NCBI RefSeq assembly: GCF_029227915.1
Contig: NC_079879.1
Span: forward strand, 10,852,001-10,912,000
Length of the DNA: 60,000 nt
Direction: 5' to 3'
Source: Hydractinia symbiolongicarpus
Lineage: Eukaryota > Cnidaria > Hydrozoa > Anthoathecata > Hydractiniidae
A program made the translations under genes and the position numbers. The notes under the pieces are model-generated. The model ran no database searches. It saw only the letters and a list, made by a program, of their open reading frames with translations, and was not told the DNA's origin. Positions 11,530 through 23,035 of this stretch are shown piece by piece. Position 1 is the first letter of the stretch. Every line of letters begins with the position of its first letter.

Positions 11530-14000
11530 TTTGTAAAAAGAAAACGGAACTGAGTTATCCCTATTGTGAGAACCAAACTTAACTTTGGAATAATAATGGT
11601 TTGAACTAATGTTTAAAATATGTAAACACTATAAAAAATATTTCAAAAGAAATAATATATGTTTTCCTTGTTTTAATTTCTTTCGTGTTAATTTCGTAGT
11701 CGTTAATTTTGTTCCTTTGGTAATTTCTCTGATAAGGTATGTCATTCTTGATTTTAATTCGGAACGTACCGACTTCTAAATTTAATGAATAGAAAAAGTT
11801 TTGAACGATCGTAACTTAACGGATAAACATCGTTTGCCGAGTTATTATTTTAAACAACCCCAAACCACCCTGTCTGCCTGCGTTAAATTTAAAGGTAATA
11901 TTAAAACAAAACAAACCATATTTTTAATGTTTTTCTTTTTCTTTTTCCACTTTAAATTATGAAGAACGTTGTGAACTGTTATTTATAGCAGTACATTGTC
12001 TTCGTCGGCAGAGTTTGTTGCCTGTGGCAAAGCGGCTAGCGCTTACTTGACGGCTAAACAAGAGCATAATGCAGCTAATAAAGGAACTTGATCAAGTCCT
12101 CGTTACACAGGCGAGGGCGATATCTGTTGTTAATGTTTTTGCAAACTTGACTTGAAAGTTGTATTTCAAAGCAAGTTATTATTTGTTTACCCTGAGACTA
12201 TATTTCATAGTGATAAAATCTTTTAAGCATTATTTACAACGAATTGTGAAAACGTGTGGCTAATTTTGATGGAATATACTGATGCATAAGATAACTTTTA
12301 ACTCAATTTAGCCGGCAAGTTACATCAATACAATTTCAATGCTTCCCTAAAAACATTTCGAAAGTTAGCTTAATTACTTTTGGTACAAACATTTTTTCTA
12401 AACTTTTTTGTCTTCCAGTTACCAACTTTTTTACTCACAGCAAAAAAGAAACAGGAAAAACTAAGGAAAAAAGAAAACCGTGTCCTTTATGGTATATCTT
12501 TTCTTTCATTAACACTTTTTGCTTTTAGCGCGCAATCAACTTGCCCGCGCTTCTCTAGAAATTGCTTGAGGAAATCAAAGATGTTTAAAATGCATTTTAG
12601 AGGTGATGACTAAAATGAACAATATTAAACTGACAGATCTTTTTTACTTTAAAATCTTCGACCAAAGATGGAACATGGGGTTGGCTATTTTTTACGCATA
12701 CTTAAATGTCAAATGGGTATTGCTTGCGCTCAGCTCGCTAGTTTCAGGGGCGGCGCCACTAGGGGGCTGGGGGTTCAGCCCTCCCTCTTTGAAAGAGAAA
12801 AATAACAGAGCTTTTCTGAAGTCCAAGGTGTGGCCGTTTTACGTTGGCTTCCGTTGCGTTGGCTTGATGTAAGTAAAAAAGCTTGTATGATCTGCTGTTT
12901 TCTTTCTTTTTATAAATAACATAACAAAAGAAAACAATATTTACAATTATTTTCTCTAAAGATACGATGCGCATGGACATAATCGAACAAAAAGATGTCA
13001 CACCCTTACCAAAATAAAGATATTTGTCAGGGCTAAAAAAATTCTCACAACAATTAATTTTTTGTCAGAAGGTTTGATTCCACTTCAAAAACGTTATGAG
13101 CATTTCCTTATTCTTTCTGTTTGAGAATGCGCGGGAAAGCAAATCTTGAAAGATGATGTCCGGTTCATTTTATCACAATGTCTAATGTAGAAACTTTACA
13201 CAGCATAATAACTTGAATAATAAAGGACACTGAAAAAAGAAATTAATTTTAAACAAAAGATTTTAAAACTTCGTAAAACCATCTCGTACAATAAAATATA
13301 TCGTAAAATTCCTAGAGTAGACATCTGCTAACGTATTTTCCAACTGCACAAAAGGCCACTCCACTAACACTTTCGCGCATTCTTTAAATTTTTCGAACTT
13401 TCTTTTTCCAAATCTTGAGACCATGAGTAATAAATACAAGAAATTGCGGAGAAAATCAAAACTGACTTGAAGTATAAGAACTTTAATTAAACTTTCTCAT
13501 AAAATTTGTCCACTTCTGACACTGGCTAATTTCCAAGGTGAATTTCCATTTAAAAGCGAAAGCGGATCGGAACGGACAACATTAGCGCGCTAATAGCTAA
13601 AATTAAATATAACCCTAAACCAACGTAGACATCATAAGACGCGATGGTTAACTTGGGCTTCAACTTGTCCAAATCTAAACAGGGAAAAAAGAAACAATTT
13701 ACATATTGGCCTTGCAGCATATTGCGAAAATATTGCAGCATATTATTGCCACAATATAGTTACATATAATAGATATTGATACAGTGTGAATTTATGGTAA
13801 GTCGTCCACGTATTACTTCCTGAAAATGAAGGAAATATAGTATTCAACATGCGTTAGACCTATGTACGTTCCCAAGCCTTGTAGAGATAATAATGTGCTA
13901 TTCTCCATAAAGCACATTGTAGTGAGACTTATCAATGTCTGTTGTCGAGTGTAGCAAGCCCTTTCTTTCCTTGTAATACAATGTAGCAAAGCGTAATTTT
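11530..14000. other. No gene recognised; possible tRNA-like relic at 12020-12112
   Basis: AT-rich sequence. At 12020-12112 GCCTGTG and CACAGGC can pair as a 7-bp acceptor-like stem around TGGCAAAGCGGCTAGCGC (A-box-like) and TTGATCAAGTCCTC (weak B-box-like). The anticodon arm is poor, so I do not call a tRNA. A GC-rich patch at 12740-12800 resembles repeat debris. No coding region is supported. Confidence 0.45.
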
Positions 14001-14019
14001 TCGTAGCGATGTGTAGCAG

Positions 14020-14568
14020 TACGTTATTTTCTGTAGCAGGCCGTAGTAGAACGTATTTCTTTGTAGTAGAGCGTAGTAGCCTGTAGTAGCATCTGTAGTA
14101 GCCTGTAGTAGCTTGTAGTAGAGTGTAGTAGCGTGTAGTAGAGCGTAGTAGAATGTATTTCTCTGTAGTAAAGCGTATTTCTCTGTAGTAGAGTGTAGTA
14201 GCGTGTAGTAGAGCGTAGTAGAGCGTAGTAGAGCGTAGTAGAGCGTATTTCTCTGTAGTAGAGCGTATTTCTCTGTAGTAAAGCGTATTTCTCTGTAGTA
14301 GAGTGAAGTAGCGTGTAGTAGAGCGTAGTAGAATGTATTTCTCTGTAGTAAAGCGTATTTCTCTGTAGTAGAGTGTAGTAGCGTGTAGTAGAGCGTAGTA
14401 GAGCGTATTTCTCTGTAGTAGAGTGTAGTAGCCTGTAGTAGCTTGTAGTAGACTGTTGTAGCCTGTAGTAGAGCGTAGTAGAATGTATTTCTCTGTAGTA
14501 AAGCGTATTTCTCTGTAGCAGAGTGTAGTAGCCTGTAGTAGCTTGTAGTAGAGTGTAGTAGCCTGTTA
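14020..14568 (+). repeat. GTAGTAG-type tandem array, left arm of the inner element
   Basis: Built from GTAGTAGAGCGTATTTCTCT and GTAGTAGAGTGTAGTAGC blocks, a compound of 10-bp GTAGTAG(A/C)NN words and 18-bp TATTTCTCT words. The minus strand carries a 192-codon open frame rich in TTLYY and EIHS words; it is a by-product of the repeat and not credible as a gene. Degenerate GTAGC words extend out to about 13955. Confidence 0.85.
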
Positions 14569-14639
14569 AGAAGCGCAGGGGCTTACAGCAGTTAAGCTTC
14601 ATACAAATAGTTTCAAAAAATATTTTAACTTTTCAGTTA

Positions 14640-15000
14640 AATTGAACTGGGGAAAACGGTGACTACCATCGCCATGATGGTCTCGCACTATATACAAACG
14701 AAAAATTATCTGGACATCTTCCCACAAAACGATTCTTATCAGTACATCAATTGTAGTTGGTAGATAAACAAGCCATGATGGCCGATTCGCCAGTGGTCAT
14801 CATAATATCAGAGACAAAGAAACAAATTTAGCAGACACGCCTAAATATTCATTCTCAATTTCACATCTTGTGTTTTACTGCGCTTACCCAACGAGACATG
14901 ATCAGTTTGTTTGAGTCTAACAGAATACATCACAAGCAATGTATGTTCCAAATACCAGTAGTGAAGGCGAGTGATCAGTATTACGTAAGAGATACGGTTG
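14640..15000 (+). repeat. Unique inner segment of the left arm of the inner element
   Basis: Inverted copy of 30490-30810, aligned without large gaps from ATGGTCTCGCACTATATACA (14677) to CAAGCAATGTATGTTCC (14933). Confidence 0.8.
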
Positions 15001-15029
15001 TTTCCGTAAATTAGACCCTTGATAAAAAT

Positions 15030-15350
15030 TTAGAAAAAAGCTCCTGTTTCTAGAAGCAATCCATACATCTCAGATTCAGTTGTTTCGGTGGATTGGGCCA
15101 TTGTTAAGCATTCAGGAAAAAACTCCTATTTCTAGAAGCAATCCATATATCACAGATGCGGTTATTTCGGTAAATTGAGCCATTGATAAACATTCAGGAA
15201 AAAGATCCTGTTTCTAGAAGCAATCCGTACATAATAGAATTACTTGTTTCGGTGAGCTAGGCTATTGATAAAAATTCAGGAAAATGGTCATGTTTCTAGA
15301 AGCAATCTATACATAACAGGTTCAGTTGTTTTGGTGAATTGGGCCTTTCA
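15030..15350 (+). repeat. Subterminal repeat (type 2), four units of ~81 bp
   Basis: Units carry TTTCTAGAAGCAATCCATAC, then CAGATTCAGTTGTTTCGGT, GATTGGGCCATTG and ATTCAGGAAAAA. Four copies lie in direct array immediately inside the left arm of the inner element. Related units lie inverted at 6770-7010. Confidence 0.8.
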
Positions 15351-15359
15351 TAACCTTTT

Positions 15360-16476
15360 AGATAATACTTTTTGACATTCAATTTTGGCCGAAATATAAA
15401 ATTTCAGAACAAAAGTTACCGAATTTGGCGCTTGTCTATGATAATATCAGTTAAACGCTCCATGTTTCTCTTGTTTCGTTCAATTTTGACAATATAAAAC
15501 TAAATTTTAGACCAAAAATCACCGAAGTCGGCACTTGTCTATGCCATTATCAATTAAGCGCTCCATGTTTCTCTCGTTTCGCTTAATTTTGGCCGGAAAA
15601 TGAAATGTGTCTAAGGTATTGTCACATATACGAACTCTACTTGTCTTGTTTCGATGAATTAAGACCTGAATACTTTTGTATATGCCGATTATCTCTTGGT
15701 TGAAAGAAACCTTTTTTTGTTTCACAACATTAAAACTTGTTAACGTATACCGGAACAAAGTTTCGGCAAATATGTATCACGCCGTCTTCGCTAAGGATTA
15801 ATCTGTTATGCTTTCGAATATAGAAGAATCCGTTTTTTGTCAAACAATTGTTAATATATATTGAACGATTGTAGTTTATAGTTGTAGAGTCTTGATGAAA
15901 TCTAGTAGTGTTTGTGTATTTCACAGACTAAAAGCTACTTTCTAAAAATATGCTCATGCACTACGAAAGTCAAAACAATTAGCATCCGTGGCATCACAGA
16001 ATGTTTCACAAGAAGATTGCTACTTCTTTATGAATTGCTTTTTGTTAATATAGGAAGTTTTTTTATGATTACTTCAAAAATAATATGATCAAGCTTGTGG
16101 TCATCCTTTTTAATATATTACATAGGGAATGATATTTTGAGACATTCACTTTTCGCCCATTGTGATTGATTTTAATTTATTTCCACAAATGAATATGTAT
16201 AATACAGTGTCACGTATGAGGTGTGCTAGTTTTACGTATATTATACGTCTTGTATTATTCTAAGAAGCAATTAACTACTTGTTAAAAAGGAAAAATATAT
16301 ATTCTACAAATAGTTGAAATATAGTATAGAGCTAATAGTTTTTCTCTTCTTGATTAAAGTAGAATGAAAAGTCCTTGCAGGCTAAAAGATTTCGGAACAA
16401 ATTCAATTTATTTCATTCCCTTTATAGTTCAGAAACATACTTTAATGACTTGACACAAGTTGATAATATAAATTGA
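15360..16476. other. No gene recognised
   Basis: Further weakly repeated units at 15370-15600 (two copies of GAATTTGGCGCTTGTCTATG / GAAGTCGGCACTTGTCTATG and of CGCTCCATGTTTCTC). The rest is AT-rich with no supported gene. Confidence 0.5.
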
Positions 16477-16823
16477 CTAGTCGTTGATTAGTCGCCCGTC
16501 CTTTATATTTACCTGTCGCAGCAAAGTGGATAAAAACATATCGCATTTGATATTCGTGTTTCCGCAACATCATTTTCTAACTCAGCGGGGGGTCCGCGCA
16601 GAGACAGACAGACGACGGCTATTATTATAGAGACTAGTCGTTAGCCCGTGGAAAAATCCACGGGGTCGTCCGTCCTTCAAATTAACCCGTTGCAACAAAG
16701 TGGACAGAAATATATCGCATTTGGTATTGATGCGCATTTTAAAAATTCGTGTTTCCGTTACGGGACACGGCTTTCGCGGACACACAGACAGACAGACGAC
16801 GGCTATTATTAAAGAGATTACAA
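16477..16823 (-). repeat. TAATAGCCG / GTCTGTCTGTC dispersed repeat, tandem dimer
   Basis: Two full-length copies in tandem on the minus strand, each beginning near AATAATAGCCGTCGTCTGTC and ending in ACTAGTC. The second carries the TGGATTTTTCCACGGG hairpin. It is the best-preserved copy of the family seen also at 5905, 9229, 10935 and 52690. A 154-codon minus-strand frame across it is a shadow. Confidence 0.75.
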
Positions 16824-16993
16824 ACAATAGAACATACTGTGTGAAATGAGTAAGAAGGATAAGAAGGAAAACGAAGGAGGAAAAAGCCCGTTTAAACAAG
16901 ATTTCGGATACGATACGAAATCTTAAAAAAATATGTAATCCCGGAAAAGAGCTATGGTAGTTCAAATAATAAATACAGACGATAAGAGCTAAA

Positions 16994-17740
16994 TTATTCC
17001 GGGTCACTGTCTGAGCCGGACAGGGAAAAATCGCTTTCACTGTCACTTTTTTGTCAAATCATCTTCATTATCTATAGCAGATATGTTTTGATCAATGGCA
17101 ATAACACCAGCAATTCCTGACACCCTTCCAACAGTTGCCTTTCCGCGAAGTCCATGCCTTCCTTCAGGATTAACCTTTTCGCCATTGGTAAGCACTGAAA
17201 TATAAAAAAATGTCATAGAAAAGCATTTGAGAAACCATATCTAATCCTAAGTTTTAAAACTGCAAGAGCTGTTGTTAAGATAAGATAAGAGAAGCACACA
17301 ATAAAGAAGAATCCTGAACATTTGACAAAACCAAAAAAAAATAAATATAAATATAAACTAGCACAATTAGGCAAAAGAAGCATTCAGCATACCTCATTCG
17401 CATAAAAGTTGAAGCTATTGACATCTATCTCATTTTCCAATTATACTGTAAAAAAGCCAGTAGCTAGACATTTCTTTTTTGAGTATGCTGACTTCTTCTT
17501 CACATCTTTTCAACAACTGATTTTCGTTGTCGCCACTATTTTTTAAACCCTACAGTACCTCAACCCGAATGTTTTCACAATGAGTGTAAAATCATGATAT
17601 ATGAAGTGTCAAGAAATGTAACAACAATTCTACTTACCATCAATCTCTGTATTTTCCATCCTTGGGAAATCAAAATCACTGTCTTCGCCAGACTTCTCCT
17701 CAACACGAGGTACACCAATGTCCCCGCAATGGTGTTATAA
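16994..17740 (-). pseudogene. Two-exon gene fragment with an acidic serine-rich C-terminus
   Basis: Not recognised. The upstream exon (about 17740-17638) reads HCGDIGVPRVEEKSGEDSDF and FPRMENTEID and ends at G|GTAAGT. The downstream exon begins after TATTTCAG at 17195 and reads LTNGEKVNPEGRHGLRGKAT and VGRVSGIAGVIAIDQ. The junction codon (G|TG) keeps the frame, which supports a real intron of 443 bp. The frame ends at TGA (17043-17045) right after a run of six A; one A fewer would continue into SDSESDFSLSGSDSDPE and stop at 16994-16996. Either the gene is broken by a homopolymer indel or the sequence has a one-base error. Upstream, another frame at 17745-17987 (below) may belong to the same gene. 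It could be a transposon-borne or a captured host gene. Confidence 0.45.
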
Positions 17741-17744
17741 CATT

Positions 17745-17987
17745 TCATGAAGTCTTTATCAACGTCTCCACAGATTTACATACTATGTAATTCAATCCTC
17801 CTTTTATTATCTGCCTTCTTTGTTTCTTGTTTGTCCTTATATGCATTGCTTCTGCCCATGAAATAAGGTGTCGTTGTCCTTTTCTCTTGCTGTTGTTATT
17901 TTCAAGTTTTTCACGGAGCAACTTTTCCATTTTGCTAGCAGGATAATTCTTTGTTGAGATCCACTCTAGATCTTTTGCATGAAACAA
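17745..17987 (-). CDS. Basic hypothetical open frame upstream of the exon pair
   Basis: Reads FHAKDLEWISTKNYPASKM, then EKLLREKLENNN, a lysine/arginine-rich run (NKKQRRQ) and YIVCKSVETL before TGA. Composition (charged, few F/L runs) is more protein-like than the surrounding random frames. Its end lies in a different frame from the exon just downstream, so it is either separated by an unrecognised intron or frameshift, or unrelated. The true 5' end is unknown. I do not recognise the family. Confidence 0.3.
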   Translation of the reverse strand: MFHAKDLEWISTKNYPASKMEKLLREKLENNNSKRKGQRHLISWAEAMHIRTNKKQRRQIIKGGLNYIVCKSVETLIKTS

Positions 17988-17999
17988 GAAGATATATTC

Positions 18000-20150
18000 A
18001 GATGATAGAATATATCTTACCTACTTTAATCATAGAAACTTTGCAAGATTGAATTGAATTGAAGAAAACGTTCGAAAAGTGAATTTAAATTTCATGAAAT
18101 AGATTTTCGCAGTTTATTGTTTTTCACTTTCATATTAGAATCTTGATTACCTGTAAATAAACATTACCTACGTCCCCTAAACGACTATCGTGCAGAGAAA
18201 CGCACAGTTCTGTGAAAAAACGAGTCTGTCTAGCCACAAATTTAGCCAGGAGACCCAGCGTTTTCCCTTCAAACCGCCTTTATGATCAATTTTTTCTTTC
18301 TCTATCAAAGAAAGCTTAAATAACTAGGCTAGTCATAAAGTATGATATGAAATGTTATGGATGGTTGAGCTGGCTATCCTGGCTACAGACTCAGCCTAGT
18401 GTAAGTGGCGGCTTCTCAAGTTTGTAGATGCCTGATGATGACGTTAATAAATAAATCTTAGTGTTATATTTCCTTGTTTGAAACAGGGAAGAGGATGGGA
18501 ACAAGGATGCAGTAGTCCGTAAACCGCGGAACGCCCTGCAGTGCAGCGGATAGACGCAGCAGTGATGCGCTCCGTCCTGACATAGTCACCAGGTCTCTAT
18601 ATTATATGGATTCTCGGATCTCCCGAAAAAATCATCAATATATCCATTTTTCATACATATGGTCAATATATCAATATTTAGAAGCCCGTTCATTCCAGTG
18701 CATATGGACATAATATCAATTCTACATTATCGATATATTGTCCGTTTTTTATAGTGAGTATGTTGTAAAAACAAAGCCCTTAGAAGTCAAAAATGTCTTA
18801 AGGAGAACATTTTAAACCTTGTCAAAACCCAACAACTTTACTATTCAAATCTGGCTGTTCAAATCTTCGTTGTCGAACCATTAAAAAGCAATGTAAAGAG
18901 CCTTAACTTTTGATTAATCACGGTAGAAAAATTCGAAGAGCTTAAATTTCTGATTTGTTTCCATTTTAAAAAAGCAGCAAAAGATAAATAAGAATCTCCT
19001 CCATATCGTTACTTATCGGTACTGGCTTGGATAGAACTTGATGATGTGGTTACAAAAGACTGGGTAACAAAGCGTACGGCGGTTCTTATGATCAATGGCA
19101 ATTAAAAATAATTAAAATACCGGAGATTAATGTAGCTTATTCTATTACACCGCAATTTTGCACACAAAAAGATAGAATAAGTGTATTACTGAATGAATCA
19201 CAAATTTTGAATTGATTTGGATTATTGTTTGTTGCAGTATGAAACTAATTACTGCACACCATGTTGTTCTTTAATTTGAACTACCACCTTTTAAAGATGG
19301 ATTGGATTCGAACCAATAACTTTCATAGTCTTGCAACAATAGACTTAATTTACTTGGAATTCACAAAATTCAATGTCACTTCAAATAAAAACACATCATA
19401 AAGCTTGTTGTTACAAAATTAATTGTGAGTTAAAAACCGTAGCTAAGTATTACAGGTTTGTTGAAACTGTTGTCTCCTTGAATTAACAAACTTTAGACTT
19501 TCGCCAAATTTTTTTCTAAAGTAAAGGGTGTAGCCACCTATCTGAAAACTTTCTTTTAGCCAACTGGTTTTCGGCTATTTTCGCTTTTTAGCCAGACTTT
19601 TTTAAAAATTCCCGTTAATTTAATGTCCCTTATTAAAGTGTAACGTAAATATCCAGGACGTTTAAAAAGCTACTAGTTGTATTTTTCTGACATCGCAACA
19701 GCGATTATAGCCAGGGACGAGGTTGTATTATTATAACCTCGCTACGGACGACGTTGTACTTATATAACATAACACAAGTTCAGCTGGGAAGAGGCCAGGG
19801 AAGGGCTGCAGAAAGTTAGTATGTATCACCATGCTCGGCAGCATGGCTGCATGTATTAATGTAACTGTGTCTCTTTTATTACTTGCAGAGTAATTAATTA
19901 CCCAATGGGTTATGGCATATGCTCGTCATTCATAAAACAACGCATCCATCCATACCGTACCGTACGCATTTAATTTTTGCAACGTGAAATTCATCGTTAA
20001 ACAAATTTTGAAATTCTGGTTAAATACTAAGAATTAAAACGCAAAGGCCTACTAAATATCTCGATTAACATTTAAGGTCTTTTTTTATCACATGAAATGT
20101 GTACAAGTGTTCTAAATTTTAACGAGTTTGTTCGGAAACAAAAAAGCAAG
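18000..20150. other. No gene recognised
   Basis: Contains a GC-richer patch at 18500-18590 (CCGCGGAACGCCCTGCAGTG) of unknown nature, a palindrome-rich patch with ATATATCC / GATATATTG words at 18630-18745, and one copy of a dispersed tRNA-T-arm-like repeat (listed separately). Confidence 0.45.
19204..19348 (-). repeat. Dispersed repeat with a tRNA T-arm-like motif, copy 1
   Basis: About 140 bp nearly identical to 24038-24172. On the minus strand it contains GTTATTGGTTCGAATCCAAT, a perfect pol III B-box-like / tRNA T-arm sequence, followed by CATCTTTAAAAGGTGGTAG. It may be a short SINE or a primer-binding-site relic. Confidence 0.6.
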
Positions 20151-21560
20151 GGGAAACTTTATTCTAGTCAGTACACAAGCAAGCGAATTGAATTAAGTAA
20201 TTGGGAAAGATGTCCTATTAGGGTAAATATTTAGGCAATTAGCCTGGCACATCCACACCTACACATACAATACTGAAAACAAAATTTAGGAAACCATTCC
20301 CGCAATATATACGATATTGAATGTTTTGTGAAGCTAAACAAGGCAAATCTTATTCTGATTAAAAAACAATTAGACAAGTAGCGAAACCTATCAATTCATC
20401 ATTAAAAAAGTATTTTGGGGAATAATCTTACGCAATATAAAAAAAAGAACAGAATAAAAAACGGTCCAACGATCACTTTTTTCTACTCACAAATCGAAAG
20501 GGCGAGTAGCACGCGCGTGCGTATATCATTGCATGTGCATACATCAAAGATTTTGTTAAAGCTCTCTCGAACCTTGTAGGAAGAAGCTCGTACCAAATGA
20601 AATGTTCAATGTTCTAGCAAGCGAATAAAAAAGCCTTTCTTCTACTTTGTAAACAGGCAAGGGAGCAAAAGATCCTGACATACAACTTAAAAGATATCTG
20701 ATAAAAACGCTATCGCGAAAGGTGAAGTATTAAATCTCTTGGTCGGCCAATTCGAGAAAAGACTTTATTCCACTCAGAAAACAGGCACGGGAGTGTTAGA
20801 CCTATCCATACATCATTTGAAATGAGAATTTTGGAAGTTGCCTTTCACGCTGAATATAATGTTAGATATCCATCCATACACTACTAAAAAGGAGATTTAG
20901 CTAGTAAGCGAATCAAAAGCGAAACTTTATTCTACACCACAAAGAAGCAATCAAGAAAAAGACCCTACCATATATGTCTAAAAACACTTCATTCCACTCC
21001 GATAACAATCACGCGCGATAATATCAGATGTCCTAGCATGTAAATTCACGGGAAGACTTTATTCCACTCAGTAAGAAGCAGGAACAAGGGGGACCGATCC
21101 ATACCACCATACAATATTAATAGGATATTTTGCAAAATACCTTCAGGCGGAAAAACATACAGCATGTCCTAGCAGACCTGTGTATACAAAATTAGTTCTA
21201 CTCAGTAAACAACCAATCAAATGAGAGATCCATCCATACCTTATAAAAATAGAGATTTTATCAATATACATGCATCATTTGAAAAACGCATTTTTTGATC
21301 TTACCCTTCGCGCGAATTAAAATATTTAGCACGCCAACCTTAGATGTTCTAACAGCTCAATTCACGGAATACTTTATTCGACGCAGTAAAAATGAAGAAA
21401 TGTGGGACACCTATCCATACATCTATCAAAAGAGAGATATTGAAACAAGCAGTAGAGTTGAATAACTATCCATACACAAATAAAAACGATATTTTAGAAA
21501 AATACTTGTGTGTATCATATGTTTTTTTTGCTGTTCATAGGAAGCAGTGTAATGTGATTT
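20150..21560 (-). repeat. Irregular array of type 1 subterminal units
   Basis: At least nine copies of CTTTATTCYACTCAGTAAA-like words, alternating with ATCCATACATC-like words, at irregular 60-180 bp spacing. Orientation matches the left arm of the giant element (4970-5335). The minus-strand reading GTGTATGGAT ... GTCTGCTAGGACAT matches the right subterminal array at 43640-45990. It may be displaced material from the left arm or the end of another relative. Confidence 0.6.
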
Positions 21561-22124
21561 TGAACTTTCAATATTTTTAAAACTAAAACCTTATGACAAA
21601 AATGATAAAAATGTATATGGACTTTTTTTGTTCGTAGCTGTTAGAAAAACTATTGGAGGGACATAGTTATTAATATAGTGTAACTAGCTAAATAAAATTG
21701 AGTTATGACTGTTATGGTTGCTACGAAGTTAAGTTATATTCTGCTGTCCTAGGCCCGTTCTTAAGGCTCTCTAGCCATTGAACGCTACGACTTTCTCATA
21801 ATAACCGGTTGAAAATAGCTATTAGGTAATAATAGTATGAATAGAATTTGATTTAGCTAATATTGGGTATATTTTGACTCCTAAAAAGAAATAGTACTCT
21901 AGCATTTTTTTTTTTTGCAAAACAGTAAAATTTGTTGAGTTATTTCTAAAAGGTTTTAGTAATTCTAATAGACTAAGGCATTTCACAAGATAGTTAGCGT
22001 ATTGCTCTGAATAGACCCGTCATCATGCTCCATCCATACTACACGAAGGTAGCATAGAAGCACACAGTATGTTACAAAAAAATTATGGTCCTTTTTTGAA
22101 CATTATATTTAATTAAAACGTATA
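21561..22124. other. No feature recognised
   Basis: AT-rich; one further CTCCATCCATACTACACG word at 22029. No gene. Confidence 0.5.
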
Positions 22125-22126
22125 TA

Positions 22127-22306
22127 CAGTTGACTCTCTCCAATCCGAATCTCTATTATCCAAATCTTTAACTATAATCCAAACAAATTAAAAATCAGCG
22201 TCGATTTTCCTTAAGAAACTCTCATAATCTACTTTCTACTATCCGACTCTCTGTAATCTGAAAGAGAATTATCCCCCTTGAGATTCGGATTAGAGAGAGT
22301 CAACTG
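22127..22306. mobile_element. MITE of pogo/Tigger type with TA duplication
   Basis: Terminal inverted repeats CAGTTGACTCTCTCCAATCC and, inverted, CAGTTGACTCTCTCTAATCC, continuing into CGAATCTC on both sides. TA flanks both ends (22125-22126 and 22307-22308). 180 bp, no coding capacity. The CAGTTGACTCTC... ends with TA duplication are typical of the pogo/Tigger branch of Tc1/mariner. Confidence 0.85.
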
Positions 22307-22537
22307 TACATACATTTCAATAAAATAATTTGTTATAATTTTTCTATACCGAAATATCGCCGCTTTATTAAAAGAAAAATGCTATTCAGTTGATGTCGAC
22401 ATAAGTATGATATATAAAGGTAGCAGAACTACTTTAGGATCCACTGACAGAGATGCGACAAGGTTAGATGAAAAGACTGATCGACTTCCTCGAACACATA
22501 TGCATATAGACTTGATAAGCGCAAAACAAATGTTACG

Positions 22538-23035
22538 TCATATCCATGCCGAAAGTTTTAAAAAATGTTGTTTACGCTTTTCAGAAATCATTTCGGAAAG
22601 CCGAGTATAGAACTTTCGACACACGCGACCCATTCCGCCACACACGGATATCGCTAGTGGCGTTAAAGTTTCATGCTCTACTTGCAAAATAAGTTTATTG
22701 TAATTTTTCTTTTTTTCCTTTTTATTTACATCATATGCTTTTGGTAGCACACCTTCGCATCTAAAAATGCCATTTGACCAGTGTTCCAAAAGCCTCTTGT
22801 GCATACATAACTCTCGATTCCTGAGAAACATTCGCTGTCCACTGGCTCAATGGCTCACCAGGTAACTGTTGTAGACACGGTTCAATGCGTACATCATGAC
22901 AAACCTCTTTTAGTTACATCCCAGTGACATTACGGATTTCATTGTCTAAGCGAAAGGAAGCCACATTATTTGCATGACAAAGCATGATCAATTGTGAACT
23001 TGAAATTCGAATCTGAGCCCAGAAGCATAGCTTGT
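22538..23035 (-). pseudogene. C-terminal remnant of a retroelement polyprotein with a nuclease-like motif
   Basis: Across three frames the minus strand reads NFKFTIDHALSC, NEIRNVTG, LKEVCHDVRIEPCLQQL, GEPLSQWTAN, GQMAFLDAKVCYQKH, NKKEKKKNYNKLI, LQVEHETLTPLAIS and GGMGRVCRKFYTRLSEMISE. The order HALSCxxGGF / RHNEIR / EVCxDVxIEP / FxDxRV / EKKxxYNxRxxxVEHxxFTPL / GGMG is that of the C-terminal part of reverse-transcriptase-bearing proteins abundant in cnidarian and sponge genomes. The D...DxK core suggests a PD-(D/E)XK-like nuclease (inference). At least three frameshifts or stops break it. The reverse transcriptase itself is not present. A 97-codon frame (22538-22831) covers only the last part. 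Confidence 0.6.

Noticed and set aside
14024-14602. 192-codon minus-strand frame rich in TTLYY and EIHS words
   Set aside because: A product of the GTAGTAG repeat; composition and repeats fully explain it.
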